Assembly (NCBI GenBank): GCA_013329045.1
Contig: DUKZ01000054.1
Span: 1-43,800, forward strand
Reading direction: 5' to 3'
DNA length: 43,800 nt
Source: Candidatus Woesearchaeota archaeon
Lineage (GTDB): Archaea; Nanobdellota; Nanobdellia; Woesearchaeales; UBA9989
Shown in pieces: positions 1 through 6,656 of this stretch. The stretch's first letter is position 1. Each line of letters begins with the position of its first letter. Below the pieces are notes generated by a model. It ran no database searches. It saw only the letters and a program-made list of their open reading frames with translations, and had not been told where the DNA came from. Both the position numbers and the translations under genes were made by a program.

Positions 1-27
1 GATTGAATTATGCAACACAGCAAATAT

Positions 28-1278
28 TTATGCAATATGGATCTGTTGGATCTGTTTTACCTTGTCTTTATTGTACGGGCTAGAGATACTTTTCTTGAAA
101 AGGTCTCCTGCACGAGGGAACTTCCTTTTCACTGCTACCTGGAGGATGCCATTGACGGGCTTTGCGGATGGATAGCGTTTCTTGAAGACTGCCACATGTT
201 TTGGCAATGAGAGGGGAGGGCCTTTATGGATAAATGATGCGGGAATCGGATCAGCCTCCAGGATAAACCACATCATGAAGGCGCTTCCTTGAAATTGGTG
301 CTGGGACTCTAGCAGGACAAACCCCCCTCTTTCCAGCTCTGCCTTGAGGAAGGTGAAGACTTTTAGCGCTTTTGATCCCACGATATCATCCTTTCCGTCA
401 AGAAGATTCGCCTTGACGATGAAGACAGGCTTATTTTTTGCAATCCTGATGATTGACTCCTTTGTCATGTCTTTTTGTCTGAAGAATGACGCGCTTGGCT
501 TCTTTTGCAGCTTTTTTGCCTGGTCTTTGAATGCATGAAAGCAATCAGCACTGAGCGCTGCTGCTGCATTCCTTGATTCCTGGACAGGATCGACGATAAT
601 CAATGGCGCTTGTATCTTTGATGCATTCATCGCCATGAAAACGTTCTTTCTCTTGTAATATTTTGCCGGATCGATGACTGTCTTTTCTTTCCAGGCTGAT
701 GCGCTTCTCAGTGTCTTTTCGAATGATCCATAATGGATGATGAGGATCTCGCACACATACCCTGAGAATCCCTTGATATGAGACTCCGCACCGTAGATAT
801 GATTTGCCTTGCAAAATGCCTTAAGAAGGCGGATATCATCCTTTTGCTTCTCTGAGGCATGTTTTAATACCCATGCTGAGTGCAAGGGGGAGATATCAGT
901 GATGTTTTCTGCCTCACTTGGCCTCCGGATCTTGATTATTGGAACAAATTCAAAGAGCACATCATTCTTTACCTGGAAATAATCCCGAGAGCCATGGATC
1001 CGCTGATAGATGGGAAAGAGGGACTTGATGGTCTTTTCAAGCTCGTCAGAGATGTTGTGATTATGGGAAAATTCTTTCTCGTAGAGAACGAAAATGTCTG
1101 CGTCTTTTTGGTTTTTGAGAAACGTGCCCTTGGCTCCAGAGCCGCCGATGATCGCTTTTGCCCTTTTGAGAGAGCCGTTGAGCTTTTTTAGCGTTGCCGT
1201 GATAGATTTTTGCAATTGGCCTTTTTCCTTCTTTGACGGCTTGATGGCTTCGAGGACCTCTTTCCTGACATTTTTCAT
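28..1278 (-). CDS. cca: CCA-adding enzyme (archaeal class I tRNA nucleotidyltransferase)
   Basis: This 416-aa protein should add or repair the 3' CCA of tRNAs from CTP and ATP without a template. The N-terminal nucleotidyltransferase fold is visible as GGSGAKGTFL (about residues 46-55) followed by DADIFV, which carries the paired carboxylates that bind metal. The middle has SGYVCEILIIHYGSF and VDPVQESRNAAAALS, both typical of the archaeal class I tail domain, so the protein looks full length. None of the three tRNA genes in this window encodes its own CCA, so the enzyme is needed. Its ATG lies about 22 nt from a TATA-like TTTATAAAT reading leftward, so the mRNA is probably leaderless. It is divergent from the small Cys protein at 1355. 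Confidence 0.93.
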   Translation of the reverse strand: MKNVRKEVLEAIKPSKKEKGQLQKSITATLKKLNGSLKRAKAIIGGSGAKGTFLKNQKDADIFVLYEKEFSHNHNISDELEKTIKSLFPIYQRIHGSRDYFQVKNDVLFEFVPIIKIRRPSEAENITDISPLHSAWVLKHASEKQKDDIRLLKAFCKANHIYGAESHIKGFSGYVCEILIIHYGSFEKTLRSASAWKEKTVIDPAKYYKRKNVFMAMNASKIQAPLIIVDPVQESRNAAAALSADCFHAFKDQAKKLQKKPSASFFRQKDMTKESIIRIAKNKPVFIVKANLLDGKDDIVGSKALKVFTFLKAELERGGFVLLESQHQFQGSAFMMWFILEADPIPASFIHKGPPLSLPKHVAVFKKRYPSAKPVNGILQVAVKRKFPRAGDLFKKSISSPYNKDKVKQIQQIHIA

Positions 1279-1295
1279 ATTTTTGATTGAGGAAG

Positions 1296-1334
1296 AATTA
1301 TTTATAAACCTTCGTATGCGAAAAGATTATAAAG
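1296..1334. promoter_or_regulatory. Divergent promoter region between cca and the small Cys protein
   Basis: A TATA-like TTTATAAA at 1301-1308 reads leftward as GAAGGTTTATAAATA, about 22 nt before the cca ATG. A second TATA-like stretch, ATTATAAAG at about 1326-1334, lies just over 20 nt before the rightward ATG at 1355. Both spacings fit leaderless archaeal transcripts. The assignment rests on sequence pattern and spacing only. Confidence 0.55.
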
Positions 1335-1354
1335 AAATAAATCATTATCTCCTT

Positions 1355-1516
1355 ATGGCAAAAGAAGTCAACGAGATCTGCAAGAACTGCGTTCGCTGGC
1401 AGCAATTCAACGACGCTTGTTGGGTGCACTGGGAAGGAAAGAAAGAATGCTCACACCGTGCAGAGACCAAAGATGAAGTGGACATGGCAAAACAGTTTTT
1501 GAACCCGGTATTCTAG
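1355..1516 (+). CDS. Small cysteine-containing protein (53 aa), possible zinc-binding
   Basis: A 53-aa ORF starts at the ATG at 1355; the longer in-frame extension upstream overlaps cca antisense and is not credible. It has CKNC near residue 9 and two further cysteines (ACW and KEC), four in all with spacing that could hold one zinc ion. The rest is polar with a hydrophobic end (AKQFLNPVF). A TATA-like box lies just over 20 nt upstream. I do not recognise a named family; it resembles the many small archaeal zinc-finger proteins of unknown role. Confidence 0.6.
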   Translation: MAKEVNEICKNCVRWQQFNDACWVHWEGKKECSHRAETKDEVDMAKQFLNPVF

Positions 1517-1879
1517 ACTAGATCATCATCAATTTAAACTCGGAACATGTGACTTAGTGTGCAGGAGCTAAAGAGAGATAGATTAAAGCATTTTTTTCAG
1601 TGGAAGCTTATGTCAATAAAAAGTCAATAAAAATACAAACAGTCAATGAGAAAGGCATGGTCAAAACTGCACATCTTTTACAGGAGATGGGGATACACTC
1701 GAGGTGCTACTCCTATAATCAAAGGAAAAAAAACTGCTCTAGGGTCCATATTTTATTTATCAACCGCAGAGAGGATAAAGAGACATTCTCCAAAAAGGTC
1801 GGGTTTTTTCATGAGAAAAAGACCAAACTCTTAGAAGAATCGTTAGGTTTATAAAATATATGAGAGTAAAAATGTTTAT
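1517..1879. other. Intergenic stretch without a convincing gene
   Basis: Two overlapping ORFs in different frames (84 and 62 aa) occur here. Neither shows a recognisable domain or a clear start signal, and I do not call either. The stretch contains an exact tandem 11-bp duplication at 1612-1633 and is AT-rich before the tRNA at 1880. Confidence 0.5.
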
Positions 1880-1909
1880 GCCGACGTGGCACAACCTGGT
1901 ACTGCGCAA

Positions 1910-1925
1910 ACCATATCGGGCGTAA
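1910..1925 (+). other. Putative non-canonical tRNA intron (position about 29/30)
   Basis: This 16-nt insert interrupts the anticodon stem of tRNA-Ser(GGA). Removing it restores five Watson-Crick pairs. The insert and its flanks can form TGCGC/GCGTA pairing, compatible with a relaxed bulge-helix-bulge. Position 29/30 is a known but uncommon intron site in some archaea. Not tested experimentally. Confidence 0.6.
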
Positions 1926-1933
1926 GACTGGAA

Positions 1934-1952
1934 CCACCATACCAGGTGAGAA
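1934..1952 (+). other. Putative canonical tRNA intron (position 37/38)
   Basis: This 19-nt insert follows A37 of tRNA-Ser(GGA). CTGG of the anticodon loop can pair with CCAG inside the insert, giving the central helix of a bulge-helix-bulge-like substrate for the archaeal splicing endonuclease. The bulge on the 3' side is larger than canonical. Confidence 0.65.
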
Positions 1953-2137
1953 ATCTTGTTTCCGCAAGGATATCCCGGTTCAAATCCGGGCGTCGGCGTT
2001 TTATTTTTCTTTAGCCCGTATTTGAACATGCTCGGACACGATGAAACAGGGTTTCACGTGCAAAGAGAAACTAGGTCTTTCTTTTGAATCAAAGATTTCC
2101 TGCACCTATCTTATCTCAATAGGAATGCATCAGATTA

Positions 2138-2159
2138 TTTAGAGGATGTTTAGAGGATG
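2138..2159. repeat. Exact 11-bp tandem duplication covering the stop of the sigma-like gene
   Basis: The unit TTTAGAGGATG occurs twice in tandem (2138-2148 and 2149-2159). Read on the minus strand, the duplicated unit contains the last codons and the TAA stop of the sigma-like gene, so the stop codon is duplicated. Confidence 0.9.
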
Positions 2160-2995
2160 TCTCCCAAGCTTAGCCTATCTGCGGTGACCAACCTTCGAAG
2201 CCGTTTTAATCCATCAGTCTGAATCTGCTCAATTCTCTGTCTTGAGAGATTAAATCTTCTACCAATATCCTCTAGTGTCCACTCTATTCCATCATCGAGA
2301 CCAAAGCGAAGCTTGATGACCTCCTGCTGACGTTCTTCGAGTAAACCGACATATGATCTGATGATGTCTTGCCGCCCAGTGCATGCAACCTGATCAGGGA
2401 TTGGAACAAGAGAACACGCGATCGATCCATAAAGAGATTCGTAATCCTCATCGATTGGCACATCCAGGGATTCTGGATACAAAAACCCATAATAGGTTTG
2501 AAATCTCTCCAGCTGATCAGGGGTAAGATTTAGATCAAGTGATACACTTCTTTGAGGATCTGCATCTCCCCGGAGCGTTGACATTTCCAGGGCTTCTTGG
2601 TATCGTGAAAACGCAGTGATCTCCCTCTCAGGAATGTAGACAAGAGGTGATCGTTCTCTTTTTACAAAACGCCGCAGGGGATTGAGGATATATGGCGTTG
2701 CAATAGTAGAAAAACGTGTTCCAAACCTCCAATTATAGATTCCAGCAGCTTGTATTAATCCAATATTTCCTTCCTGGACAGCATCAGGGAGGAGGCCATT
2801 ATACACACGCTTGCTAGCGAGAGAAACTACAAGGCGAAGGTTTGATTGGATCAAAGTTGTCCTGGCAGATTCATCCCTTTCTTCAATTCTTTTTCCAAGA
2901 TCAGTCTCTTGTTCTCTAGTGAGAAGAGGATATGACCCAACAACACGAAGATAAGCAGATATATCTGTTGCATCTGGAATACAATCATGATCCAT
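2150..2995 (-). CDS. Bacterial sigma-70 family protein in an archaeal genome
   Basis: This 281-aa protein has the order of a bacterial group 1/2 sigma factor. A region 1.2-like start (DISAYLRVVGSYPLLTREQE) leads into region 2.1 (LIQSNLRLVVSLA) and region 2.2 (DAVQEGNIGLIQAA), the surface that binds the RNA polymerase clamp. Regions 2.3/2.4 follow (RFGTRFSTIATPYI), then a linker and region 4 with TLEDIGRRFNLSRQRIEQI. Regions 2.2 and 4.2 are well kept. In the promoter-melting region the usual paired Trp (TWWIRQ) is replaced by TPYILN, so -10 recognition should differ. The ATG at 2995 lies about 26 nt from an archaeal GAAAAGTTTAAAAG element, so the gene is probably transcribed by the host machinery. 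Whether it binds archaeal polymerase is unknown. Horizontal acquisition is likely. Confidence 0.9.
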   Translation of the reverse strand: MDHDCIPDATDISAYLRVVGSYPLLTREQETDLGKRIEERDESARTTLIQSNLRLVVSLASKRVYNGLLPDAVQEGNIGLIQAAGIYNWRFGTRFSTIATPYILNPLRRFVKRERSPLVYIPEREITAFSRYQEALEMSTLRGDADPQRSVSLDLNLTPDQLERFQTYYGFLYPESLDVPIDEDYESLYGSIACSLVPIPDQVACTGRQDIIRSYVGLLEERQQEVIKLRFGLDDGIEWTLEDIGRRFNLSRQRIEQIQTDGLKRLRRLVTADRLSLGDIL

Positions 2996-3016
2996 ATCAT
3001 CGAGAGTGGAATTTCA

Positions 3017-3030
3017 CTTTTAAACTTTTC
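3017..3030 (-). promoter_or_regulatory. Archaeal BRE/TATA promoter of the sigma-like gene
   Basis: On the minus strand this reads GAAAAGTTTAAAAG, a purine-rich BRE joined to a TATA box centred about 26 nt before the ATG. The same GAAAAGTTTAWA pattern precedes the TFB gene and the GH57 gene in this window. Confidence 0.65.
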
Positions 3031-3072
3031 CCCCACAAGATTTAAAAACAACGTGGGTTCTCTTTATCCATC

Positions 3073-3175
3073 GCCTCGTTAGTGTAGTCCGGCCAATCAT
3101 GCGGCCCTCTCGATACAGAAAAAAAATTCTCTTAAGGGAAAGGCCGCGACTCGGGTTCGAATCCCGAACGAGGCA
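3073..3175 (+). tRNA. tRNA-Glu(CTC) with an intron
   Basis: Acceptor GCCTCGT/ACGAGGC, an archaeal Glu-type D-arm (GTGTAGTCCGGCCAATCAT), T-arm TCGGG-TTCGAAT-CCCGA and discriminator A are clear. The anticodon stem is CGGCC/GGCCG with loop CTCTCG..A, giving anticodon CTC. A 28-nt insert at 3113-3140 sits at the canonical 37/38 site; removing it leaves a 75-nt tRNA. No CCA is encoded. The 3' end is duplicated downstream at 3252. Confidence 0.9.
3113..3140 (+). other. tRNA-Glu intron (28 nt, position 37/38)
   Basis: The insert follows G37 and contains a run of eight A. CCCT before it can pair with AGGG near its 3' end, giving a short central helix next to the anticodon stem, in keeping with archaeal splicing substrates. 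Confidence 0.75.
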
Positions 3176-3271
3176 TTTGCCTTTCTTAGGGATTTGAACG
3201 TTGCTCCCAAGAGCGAAGCGAGAGGGTCCCAAAAATCTTGATTTTTGTGGACGAATCCCGAACGAGGCATT
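3158..3271 (+). repeat. tRNA-Glu 3'-end direct repeat flanking a 94-nt unit
   Basis: The 20-nt sequence CGAATCCCGAACGAGGCATT (T-arm 3' half, acceptor 3' strand, discriminator and trailer) occurs at 3158-3177 inside the tRNA and again exactly at 3252-3271. In between, GGGATTTGAACG at 3190-3201 is a diverged inverted copy of the T-arm that can pair with the downstream repeat, enclosing the hairpins listed as element C. The layout resembles attL/attR left by a tiny element using the tRNA 3' end, but no integrase is nearby. Confidence 0.75.
3190..3259 (+). repeat. Structured intergenic element, copy C
   Basis: The core GAGCGAAGCGAGAGGG (3211-3226) follows GCTCCC and can form a short hairpin, followed by CAAAAATC-TT-GATTTTTG (3230-3247). 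Both parts match copy A at 8377-8509: GAGCGAAGGGAGA, and GAAAATC-TTT-GATTTTC. The outer stem here is GGGATTTG with CGAATCCC from the duplicated tRNA end. Confidence 0.6.
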
Positions 3272-3391
3272 CTTTTATGCATATTGTCTAGCACACTTAT
3301 CTTTATAAAAACTTCTTCTGATGAACCACTACTCAATGCTTTTCTAATCAGGCGTTGGGTTCCATGGATAAAAGAGGGGGAGGTTTGAGAG

Positions 3392-4075
3392 ATGGCACAG
3401 AGAGTTGAGCGGGTGGATGAGATAATACCAATCAGATTTGCAGTGATGAGCTGTACTGATAAAACTGGGCTGGGGGAATTTGCGACGCGTCTTGTTGAAC
3501 TTGCAGATGATATCACTATCCTATCCACGGGAGGAACGTATACTGAATTGCATAGAGCACTGGCTGCTGTGGGTCGAGAAGGCCATGTAGAACAGATTAG
3601 TGAGTACACAGGACAGCCAGAGATTGCGGGCGGACTTGTCAAATCACTCCACCATAAACTGTTTCTAGGCTATCTTACTGAAACTGACAATCCAAATCAC
3701 CAGGAAGCGCTGGAAAGAGAGGGGGCACATCCCATTGACCTTGTCGTCTGCAACCTGTATAATTTTGGAAGTATAACACAAGACCCGGCAAAAGACATGG
3801 AGGATGCACGAGGACAGATTGATATTGGTGGACCTTCAATGATACGGGCGGCTGCAAAGAATTGGTTGAGAGTTGCAACCATTATTGATCCCTCAGATTT
3901 TGAACCAGTCCTGACAGAGATACAAATGAACGGAGGGGCCAGGTATGATACCAGGCGAACACTTGCAGCACGTGCATTTGACCATACCGCAAAGTATGAC
4001 CTGATGATTGCTAAACATTTGCTCGCCCAAACACCTCAGCAGGGCAGGGCTCCTTACCGGTTCGAGCCAGCATAA
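3392..4075 (+). CDS. Stand-alone IMP cyclohydrolase (PurH N-terminal domain)
   Basis: This 227-aa protein matches the IMP cyclohydrolase (MGS-like) half of bifunctional PurH, which closes FAICAR to IMP, the last step of purine synthesis. Visible motifs are SCTDKTGLGEFA, ILSTGGTYTEL, TGQPEIAGGLVKSLHHKL, DLVVCNLYNF and QIDIGGPSMIRAAAKN. The catalytic Lys of VKSLH is kept, although the usual RVKTLHP reads LVKSLHH. The AICAR transformylase half is absent and no remnant follows. The ATG is preceded by a GGAGGT Shine-Dalgarno and, further up, by TTTATAAAA at about 3302. A second, unrelated PurO-like enzyme is encoded at 15522. Confidence 0.88.
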   Translation: MAQRVERVDEIIPIRFAVMSCTDKTGLGEFATRLVELADDITILSTGGTYTELHRALAAVGREGHVEQISEYTGQPEIAGGLVKSLHHKLFLGYLTETDNPNHQEALEREGAHPIDLVVCNLYNFGSITQDPAKDMEDARGQIDIGGPSMIRAAAKNWLRVATIIDPSDFEPVLTEIQMNGGARYDTRRTLAARAFDHTAKYDLMIAKHLLAQTPQQGRAPYRFEPA

Positions 4076-4141
4076 GAATATAACTACTTTTAAGTAATTA
4101 ATAACGAAATTTATTTAAATTGAGAGATATATCATCAGCGC

Positions 4142-5653
4142 ATGATCAAGAGAAGCAGAGGATTTGGCCAGTGGAGCGCTATTACCAGCGTTGCGCTCGC
4201 AGTCATTACAGCCGGCATCAGCGGATATTTCTCCCATGCCCATGAGGCAAGGAGGGGACTGCAATATCAGCTTACCTTTTCTGAGCGAACACAAATCCAG
4301 CGTGACCTTCGCCGAAGCGAGATGCAAGGAGACAATCCCGAAGCCAACCCTATCCCTGCTGAAGACCTAAAAGGAGGCATCCTTCCAATCCTTCCTGCGT
4401 GGACTGATTACCTCTCCGCCGTTAATGACGCATCATTCAAGATCTATGAGTCATGGAACCATTCAGTCTATGGGAATGATGGCCGAATCGATTATCAAGG
4501 TTTTGCAGAACAGCTCAGGGGCAGGATGGATCCTGAGCATAAGACCCATACAAACAACCTCGCTGACCTTCTGGAGATTATCCCCAGAGCAGGGATCGCT
4601 GCCAGAACAGGCATTGCTGATGAAATCAACGTTGGAGCGAGCATGTCCAGAGCATCGCCATTATTCTCATCATCATGGAATTATCATCATTCGGACAACA
4701 CTCATCCTGAAACAAGACATAGATCAATACCAGTTTCACATATAACTATTAATGCAGATGGAGAGAGCGAGATGACCATCACCTATGAGGATGAAGAGTA
4801 TACAGAGGATGTTTATGACTCAACAGACAACAGATTTGTCTATTTTACGGGGCCAGCAGAGCAAGCGGCAAGTGAGCTGCGTAGAAGCCTCCAGGCAGTG
4901 CCCACCCTCCAGTTTGATTTTGACAGGGAGCTCCTCTTTGCTTCGAGAACGAATGCCCCAAATGATGAAGCAATCAGGCAAAGCAGGAGAAACCCTAACA
5001 GGAAAGATGACACAGAGCTCACAGAAGAACAAGTGAGAAATTATCGAGACTCCTGGAATATCGGATCGACGATAAGGCAGCGGTTGCCAACAGCTATTTC
5101 AGGATATATGGGAATGCCCATGCTCTCCCAACAGTGGGATACTGCCATGATCACCATGAGTGAAGAAGCAGCGCATGCAGGATTATTCAGATCATACCAA
5201 GGATTTCATGTTTCCTGTCCTCTGCTTGGTGGGGGGACGGTGCAGTTCTCCCGCGTTTCTTATGGAGGGATAGGATCGACCATCAGAGGCCCGGATGAAT
5301 ATGAACTCTCCCGGCGGGCAGAGACAAGTATACATTCCATCGCTTCTTCTGTCAAGGATATAGAACAAGGATTACATACAGGGATTGCATCAGCAACTGA
5401 ACTTAAACGAGCAATACCCTCATTCATAGCGCTTGTAGATAATGATGAGGCGAGCGAGCGCGCACTCCGGCATGCAAGTGAGCAGATTCTTGATACCACA
5501 AAAAGAATGTATCAATCAAACATTTCCGGAGGGATTGATGTTGCAGGATACAGGAAAAAATTCCCCTGGACTTTTGGTTTTGGCGGACTCTTGCTTGGGG
5601 GGCTGGTAGGGTATGGGATTGGCTCCCTGATAGATAAAAAAAGAGAATATTAA
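4142..5653 (+). CDS. Unknown protein with membrane anchors at both ends
   Basis: I do not recognise this 503-aa protein. Residues about 13-30 (ITSVALAVITAGISGYFS) form a signal anchor. Residues about 478-497 (FGFGGLLLGGLVGYGIGSLI) form a Gly-rich transmembrane helix followed by basic DKKREY. The roughly 445 residues between are polar, with many charged helices and a His-rich patch (NYHHSDNTHPETRHRS), and should face outside. A TATA-like ATTTATTTAAATT lies about 22-30 nt before the ATG, so transcription is probably leaderless. It is a single gene facing the vWA gene, with hairpins between the two. Confidence 0.7.
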   Translation: MIKRSRGFGQWSAITSVALAVITAGISGYFSHAHEARRGLQYQLTFSERTQIQRDLRRSEMQGDNPEANPIPAEDLKGGILPILPAWTDYLSAVNDASFKIYESWNHSVYGNDGRIDYQGFAEQLRGRMDPEHKTHTNNLADLLEIIPRAGIAARTGIADEINVGASMSRASPLFSSSWNYHHSDNTHPETRHRSIPVSHITINADGESEMTITYEDEEYTEDVYDSTDNRFVYFTGPAEQAASELRRSLQAVPTLQFDFDRELLFASRTNAPNDEAIRQSRRNPNRKDDTELTEEQVRNYRDSWNIGSTIRQRLPTAISGYMGMPMLSQQWDTAMITMSEEAAHAGLFRSYQGFHVSCPLLGGGTVQFSRVSYGGIGSTIRGPDEYELSRRAETSIHSIASSVKDIEQGLHTGIASATELKRAIPSFIALVDNDEASERALRHASEQILDTTKRMYQSNISGGIDVAGYRKKFPWTFGFGGLLLGGLVGYGIGSLIDKKREY

Positions 5654-5837
5654 TCGATAAAAGAAATTTGATCGATAAAAGAGATGAATATCCCCAGATG
5701 GGAGGAGAAGCGAGGGTCATTAATTAACAGAATCTGGGTAAATACTATACTCAGGATATACTCAGGAGAAACCTTAGCGCTTAGGGTTTTACCTCTTCTA
5801 CTAGCGGTTGGATTGGAGGCTTTGCCTCCGGGAATGA
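5654..5837. terminator. Convergent intergenic region with hairpins and a short repeat
   Basis: Between the two convergent genes lie a repeated ATCGATAAAAGA (5653-5664 and 5671-5682), a near-palindrome around AAACCTTAGCGCTTAGGGTTT-like sequence at about 5769-5789, and GGAGGC-TTT-GCCTCC at 5815-5829. These could end transcription from both sides. No coding signal is seen. Confidence 0.4.
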
Positions 5838-6560
5838 TTAAAATGCGTCAGGACCAATTGCTTCTGGCAGAATCTCACCTGTTACCTGCTTGAGTATTTC
5901 AGTTAGCTTTAGTGCATCTGCTGCATGATAAAGAGTTGCTCCTTGATCTACTAATCCTTGAAAGGAAGCATCTGTATTGAAAGCGATAATGTAGATGTTT
6001 GTTGGGGCATCACCAGTCGAGGCATTGATCTCATTAATCTTTCCTAGCAGGCTTCCTGGATTAATACGATCAGTATTTTTACCATCAGTGAGCGCCACAA
6101 CATATCTTCCCCCATGGCTCCGGTTCAGGATACTTTCTGCATGTGCCAGCGAGGTACCAAGAGGAGTATTGCCAGAGGGTTTTAGCCCATCAAGGGAGCC
6201 GGCCAATGCTGCATGATCAAAATCCCCAAACGGGACCGTTTCTACCACCTGTCCTCCAGAATAAGAAAGCAATCCTGCCTGGATATTCCTGAACCGGTCG
6301 TTATGCTCATCATACATGTCTAAGATCACTCTCAAAGATGCTCTCGCAGAGTCTATTTTTCTCGTACCATCCACCTTTTCATTCATACTCCTGGATGTAT
6401 CAATGATAAACTCCACTGATCTCATGTTAGGGTTTATCTTAATAACAGGCGATGGAGGGGTGATATCCGTAAAGTCGAGGAGTCCTACCTCCTCAGTGGG
6501 GTTTACACAACCAGAGAGGGCATAAAGCGCTGCGCCGAATGCGACGTATCTGAATTTCAT
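5838..6560 (-). CDS. vWA-domain lipoprotein
   Basis: From the ATG at 6560 (MKFRYVAF) the protein has a short signal peptide ending in the lipobox LSGC, so it is probably a membrane-anchored lipoprotein facing outside. The mature part is a von Willebrand A domain with a complete MIDAS: DTSRSMN, the Thr of SGNTPLGTSL, and LTDGKNTD. It should therefore bind a metal and a protein ligand. A start at TTG 8 codons upstream is possible, but the ATG is preferred: it puts the signal peptide first, and CTTTTTATTG lies about 25 nt before it. No chaperone ATPase partner is seen nearby. Confidence 0.85.
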   Translation of the reverse strand: MKFRYVAFGAALYALSGCVNPTEEVGLLDFTDITPPSPVIKINPNMRSVEFIIDTSRSMNEKVDGTRKIDSARASLRVILDMYDEHNDRFRNIQAGLLSYSGGQVVETVPFGDFDHAALAGSLDGLKPSGNTPLGTSLAHAESILNRSHGGRYVVALTDGKNTDRINPGSLLGKINEINASTGDAPTNIYIIAFNTDASFQGLVDQGATLYHAADALKLTEILKQVTGEILPEAIGPDAF

Positions 6561-6656
6561 AAGGGGTAAGAATGATTCACTCAATAAAAAGCTTGCTTTT
6601 TCAAAAAGTAGATTGATTGATGGGAAGCAGTTTTGTGGGATGCTGTTAAGAGGGGA

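Larger units (their letters stand above)
1880..1998 (+). tRNA. tRNA-Ser(GGA), apparently with two introns
   Basis: The acceptor stem GCCGACG/CGTCGGC, the T-arm CCCGG-TTCAAAT-CCGGG, the long variable arm (TCC-GCAA-GGA) and a discriminator G are all present, as expected for an archaeal tRNA-Ser. The D-arm matches that of tRNA-Ser(TGA) in this window. The anticodon stem closes as CAAGA/TCTTG only if 16 nt (1910-1925) are removed around position 29/30 and 19 nt (1934-1952) at the canonical position 37/38. This leaves the loop CTGGAAA with anticodon GGA. The mature length is then 84 nt, the same as tRNA-Ser(TGA). Boundaries of the first intron are ambiguous by a few bases because of the A run. No CCA is encoded. 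Confidence 0.8.

Noticed and set aside
1600-1854. 84-aa and 62-aa ORFs in overlapping frames
   Set aside because: No recognisable domain, no clear start signal, and they cross a tandem duplication. I treat the stretch as intergenic.
1760-2029. 89-aa minus-strand ORF overlapping tRNA-Ser(GGA)
   Set aside because: Most of it is the reverse strand of the tRNA.
3158-3271. Classic integrated genetic element at tRNA-Glu
   Set aside because: Direct repeats exist but only 94 nt apart, with no integrase or cargo gene. Kept as an unexplained mini-unit.
2150-4075. Contamination: the sigma and PurH genes belonging to a bacterial contig
   Set aside because: An archaeal BRE/TATA directly precedes the sigma gene, an archaeal intron-bearing tRNA lies between the two, and archaeal genes flank both sides. 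A misassembly still needs a read-level check.
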